Position numbers and translations under genes: made by a program. The notes below the pieces were generated by a model, which saw only the letters and a program-made list of their open reading frames with translations, had not been told where the DNA came from and made no database searches. From Luteimonas viscosa (lineage in GTDB: Bacteria; Pseudomonadota; Gammaproteobacteria; Xanthomonadales; Xanthomonadaceae), in NCBI RefSeq assembly GCF_008244685.1, contig NZ_VTFT01000001.1:1591248-1655247 (forward strand): 64,000 bases of DNA. Direction: 5' to 3'. Below are positions 62,483 to 64,000 of this stretch, in pieces. Position 1 is the stretch's first letter. Each line of letters begins with the position of its first letter.

Positions 62483-63229
62483 ATGGATGCCACCGCGCAA
62501 CTGCAGGCCAGCCTCGACGCGATCCGTGCGCGGATCGCCGCGGCCTGCCGCGCCGCCGGTCGCGATCCGTCCGGCGTACGCCTGCTGCCGGTGAGCAAGA
62601 CCGTCGATGCCGCCCGGCTGCGGCTCGCCTACGATCTCGGCATCCGCGAGTTCGGCGAGAACAAGGTGCAGGAAGCGCTGGCTAAGTCCGAGGCGATGGC
62701 CGACCTGCCCGACCTGCGATGGGTGCTGATCGGCCACCTGCAGACCAACAAGGCCAAGCATGCGGCGCGCTTCGCCGGCGAATTCCAGGCGCTCGACAGC
62801 CTGCGCGTGGCGCAGGCGCTCGATACCCAGCTGCAGAAGCACGGGCGTGCGCTCGACGTGCTAGTGCAGGTCAATACTTCGGGCGAAGCCAGCAAGTTCG
62901 GACTCGCGCCCGGCGAGGTACCCGCGTTCGTCCGCGAGCTGCCCGCGTTTTCCGCCTTGCGCGTGCGCGGGCTGATGACGCTGGCGCTGTTCTCCGAAGA
63001 CGAATCCCGCGTGCGTCCCTGCTTCGTGCGCCTGCGCGAGCTGCGCGACCGGCTGCGCCAGGAGGCGCCGGACGGCATCGCCATGGACGAACTGTCCATG
63101 GGCATGTCCGGCGACTTCGAACTCGCCATTGCCGAAGGCGCGACCACGGTGCGCGTGGGCACGGCGATCTTCGGCACCCGTTCCACGCCCGACAGCGCCT
63201 ACTGGCCGGACGCGACGGGCCATCAGTAG
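62483..63229 (+). CDS. YggS-family PLP homeostasis protein
   Basis: A 248-residue monomeric PLP-binding barrel of the YggS/PLPBP family, which regulates the pyridoxal phosphate pool. The PLP lysine is Lys39 in LLPVSKTVDAARL; other features are FGENKVQEAL, WVLIGHLQTNKAKHAARF, LVQVNTSGEASKFGL and ELSMGMSGDFELAIAEGATTVRVGTAIFG. The start at ATG 62483 is 8 nt after the hemF stop. It converges with the TonB-receptor gene, whose stop overlaps its 3' end by 7 nt. Confidence 0.96.
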   Translation: MDATAQLQASLDAIRARIAAACRAAGRDPSGVRLLPVSKTVDAARLRLAYDLGIREFGENKVQEALAKSEAMADLPDLRWVLIGHLQTNKAKHAARFAGEFQALDSLRVAQALDTQLQKHGRALDVLVQVNTSGEASKFGLAPGEVPAFVRELPAFSALRVRGLMTLALFSEDESRVRPCFVRLRELRDRLRQEAPDGIAMDELSMGMSGDFELAIAEGATTVRVGTAIFGTRSTPDSAYWPDATGHQ

Positions 63230-64000
63230 GACACGTTGAGCTTGACCCAGGCCGTGCGTCCGGGTTCGTGGATGCGCGTCGGATCGGCCGGATATCCGAA
63301 GGCGCTGTTGCCCGCGAGGTTGAGGTGTTCAACGTAGTCGCGATCGAACAGGTTGTCGATGCCGGCGGCCAGGCGCCAACGGTCGTCGATTCGGTACGCG
63401 CCATTGAGCGAGAACACCGCGAACCCGCTGCTGGGGCCGAGGTCGCGTCCGACCACGTTGCCGAGCGCCGGGCTCACCCTGTCCTGCGCGGCCACCGCGC
63501 GCAGCAGCGCGCCGGCCGACCAGGTGCCGTTGTCCCAGGCGGCGTTGAGCCTTGCCTCCAGTGGCGGCATCTGCGGCAGGGCCTGGCCGCTGTCGGCCAG
63601 TTCGCCCCACGAGTAGGCGAGCGTGCCGCCGAGCTTCCAGTGTTCGGCCGCGCGCCACTCCACGCCGGCCTCGCCGCCACGGATATCCGCATCGGCGTTG
63701 CGCGCGCGCGTGGTGGTCCCGCCCATCGCATCGATGTAGTCGAAGGCGATGTAATCGCTCATGCGCCCGGCATACGCCGAGACCCAGGCATCGATCCGCT
63801 TGCCCGCATGGCGCATGCCGACGTCGAACTGGGTGGTGCGCTCGGGCCGCACGCCGGCGAAGGCGTTGGCCGCGCCGTCCGGTCCGCGATTGGGGGAGAA
63901 CAGCTCCCAGTAGTCCGGCATGCGCCGGGTGTGGCCGATGCCGGCATACCAGCGTAGCGGCCGGCCATCGAGGTCCTGTTCGAAGCGGACGAAGGCCGAG
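63223..64000 (-). CDS. TonB-dependent receptor, probably for copper (OprC/NosA-like), 3' part
   Basis: Only the C-terminal part (about 258 residues) of an outer-membrane beta-barrel receptor is in the window; the N-terminus with the plug is beyond the right edge. Visible strands include WYAGIGHTRRMPDYWELFSP, RPERTTQFDVGMRHAGKRID, YRIDDRWRLAAGIDNLFDRDY and the terminal RTAWVKLNVSY with a C-terminal aromatic. The combination RMPDYWELF and the C-terminal IHEPGRTAWVKL resembles TonB-dependent copper receptors. This would fit with copLAB and cutA in the same window, but the plug-domain evidence is missing. Confidence 0.75.
   Translation of the reverse strand, partial: SAFVRFEQDLDGRPLRWYAGIGHTRRMPDYWELFSPNRGPDGAANAFAGVRPERTTQFDVGMRHAGKRIDAWVSAYAGRMSDYIAFDYIDAMGGTTTRARNADADIRGGEAGVEWRAAEHWKLGGTLAYSWGELADSGQALPQMPPLEARLNAAWDNGTWSAGALLRAVAAQDRVSPALGNVVGRDLGPSSGFAVFSLNGAYRIDDRWRLAAGIDNLFDRDYVEHLNLAGNSAFGYPADPTRIHEPGRTAWVKLNVSY

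Overview
The window is a high-GC (roughly 70 %), gene-dense bacterial chromosome segment. Gene families and order point to the gamma-proteobacterial family Xanthomonadaceae/Lysobacteraceae (Lysobacter- or Luteimonas-like). The main reasons are copL-copA-copB copper resistance, rhlB divergent from trxA followed by a Rho with a long low-complexity N-terminal insert, lrp-dadA-alr, and ECF-sigma/Ser-Thr-kinase modules. This placement is inference from families, not from a marker gene search.

Layout, left to right. 1-6302: two RND efflux permeases of the MdtB/MdtC type (the first cut by the window edge). 6328-6621: GIY-YIG protein. 6786-14886: surface/signalling module A (ECF sigma, small secreted protein, kinase with tetratricopeptide-like region, OmpA-domain protein, unknown envelope protein, YadA-like adhesin). 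14975-17198: groEL and groES with a heat-shock promoter and a CIRCE-like operator. 17359-17647: two copies of an unrecognised structured element. 17802-20884: lrp, dadA, alr. 20991-24463: PagL-like lipid A deacylase, a GNAT protein and a large unknown membrane protein. 24540-27879: cutA, an enlarged dsbD and a TlpA-like thioredoxin. 27884-31577: GST, aroQ, accB and accC, with a four-helix-bundle gene in inverted heptamer arrays wedged between accB and accC. 31574-33000: two unknown envelope proteins. 33347-36765: copL-copA-copB. 36772-37035: REP/BIME-like array. 37106-40285: ftsE, ftsX, a response regulator with a degenerate first receiver, and ung. 40508-44940: rhlB, trxA, rho. 45133-45230: third copy of the structured element. 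45511-50662: GAF protein, TonB-like protein, large ankyrin membrane protein, YcgL protein. 50818-58259: module B (ECF sigma, kinase, two tandem YadA-like adhesins with collagen-like segments). 58511-63229: S9 peptidase, small membrane protein, hemF, YggS. 63223-64000: end of a TonB-dependent receptor, probably for copper.

How the genes work together. Modules A and B have the same plan: a sigma factor that lacks the usual acidic residues of region 2 and has threonines there, a neighbouring transmembrane kinase, and secreted adhesins downstream. This suggests phosphorylation-gated control of surface adhesins. CopL/CopA/CopB and the TonB receptor suggest copper handling at both membranes. DsbD and the TlpA-like protein form an overlapping redox operon; FtsE/FtsX/response regulator/Ung form a compact operon.

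The most unusual things are not genes. (1) A family of three about 98-nt elements has a long variable outer stem with compensatory G-U pairs, invariant internal-loop sequences and a variable inner stem. (2) Inverted arrays of exactly four GGGATTN heptamers sit inside two housekeeping operons, one pair enclosing a four-helix-bundle (23S intervening-sequence-type) gene and the other enclosing only 55 nt.
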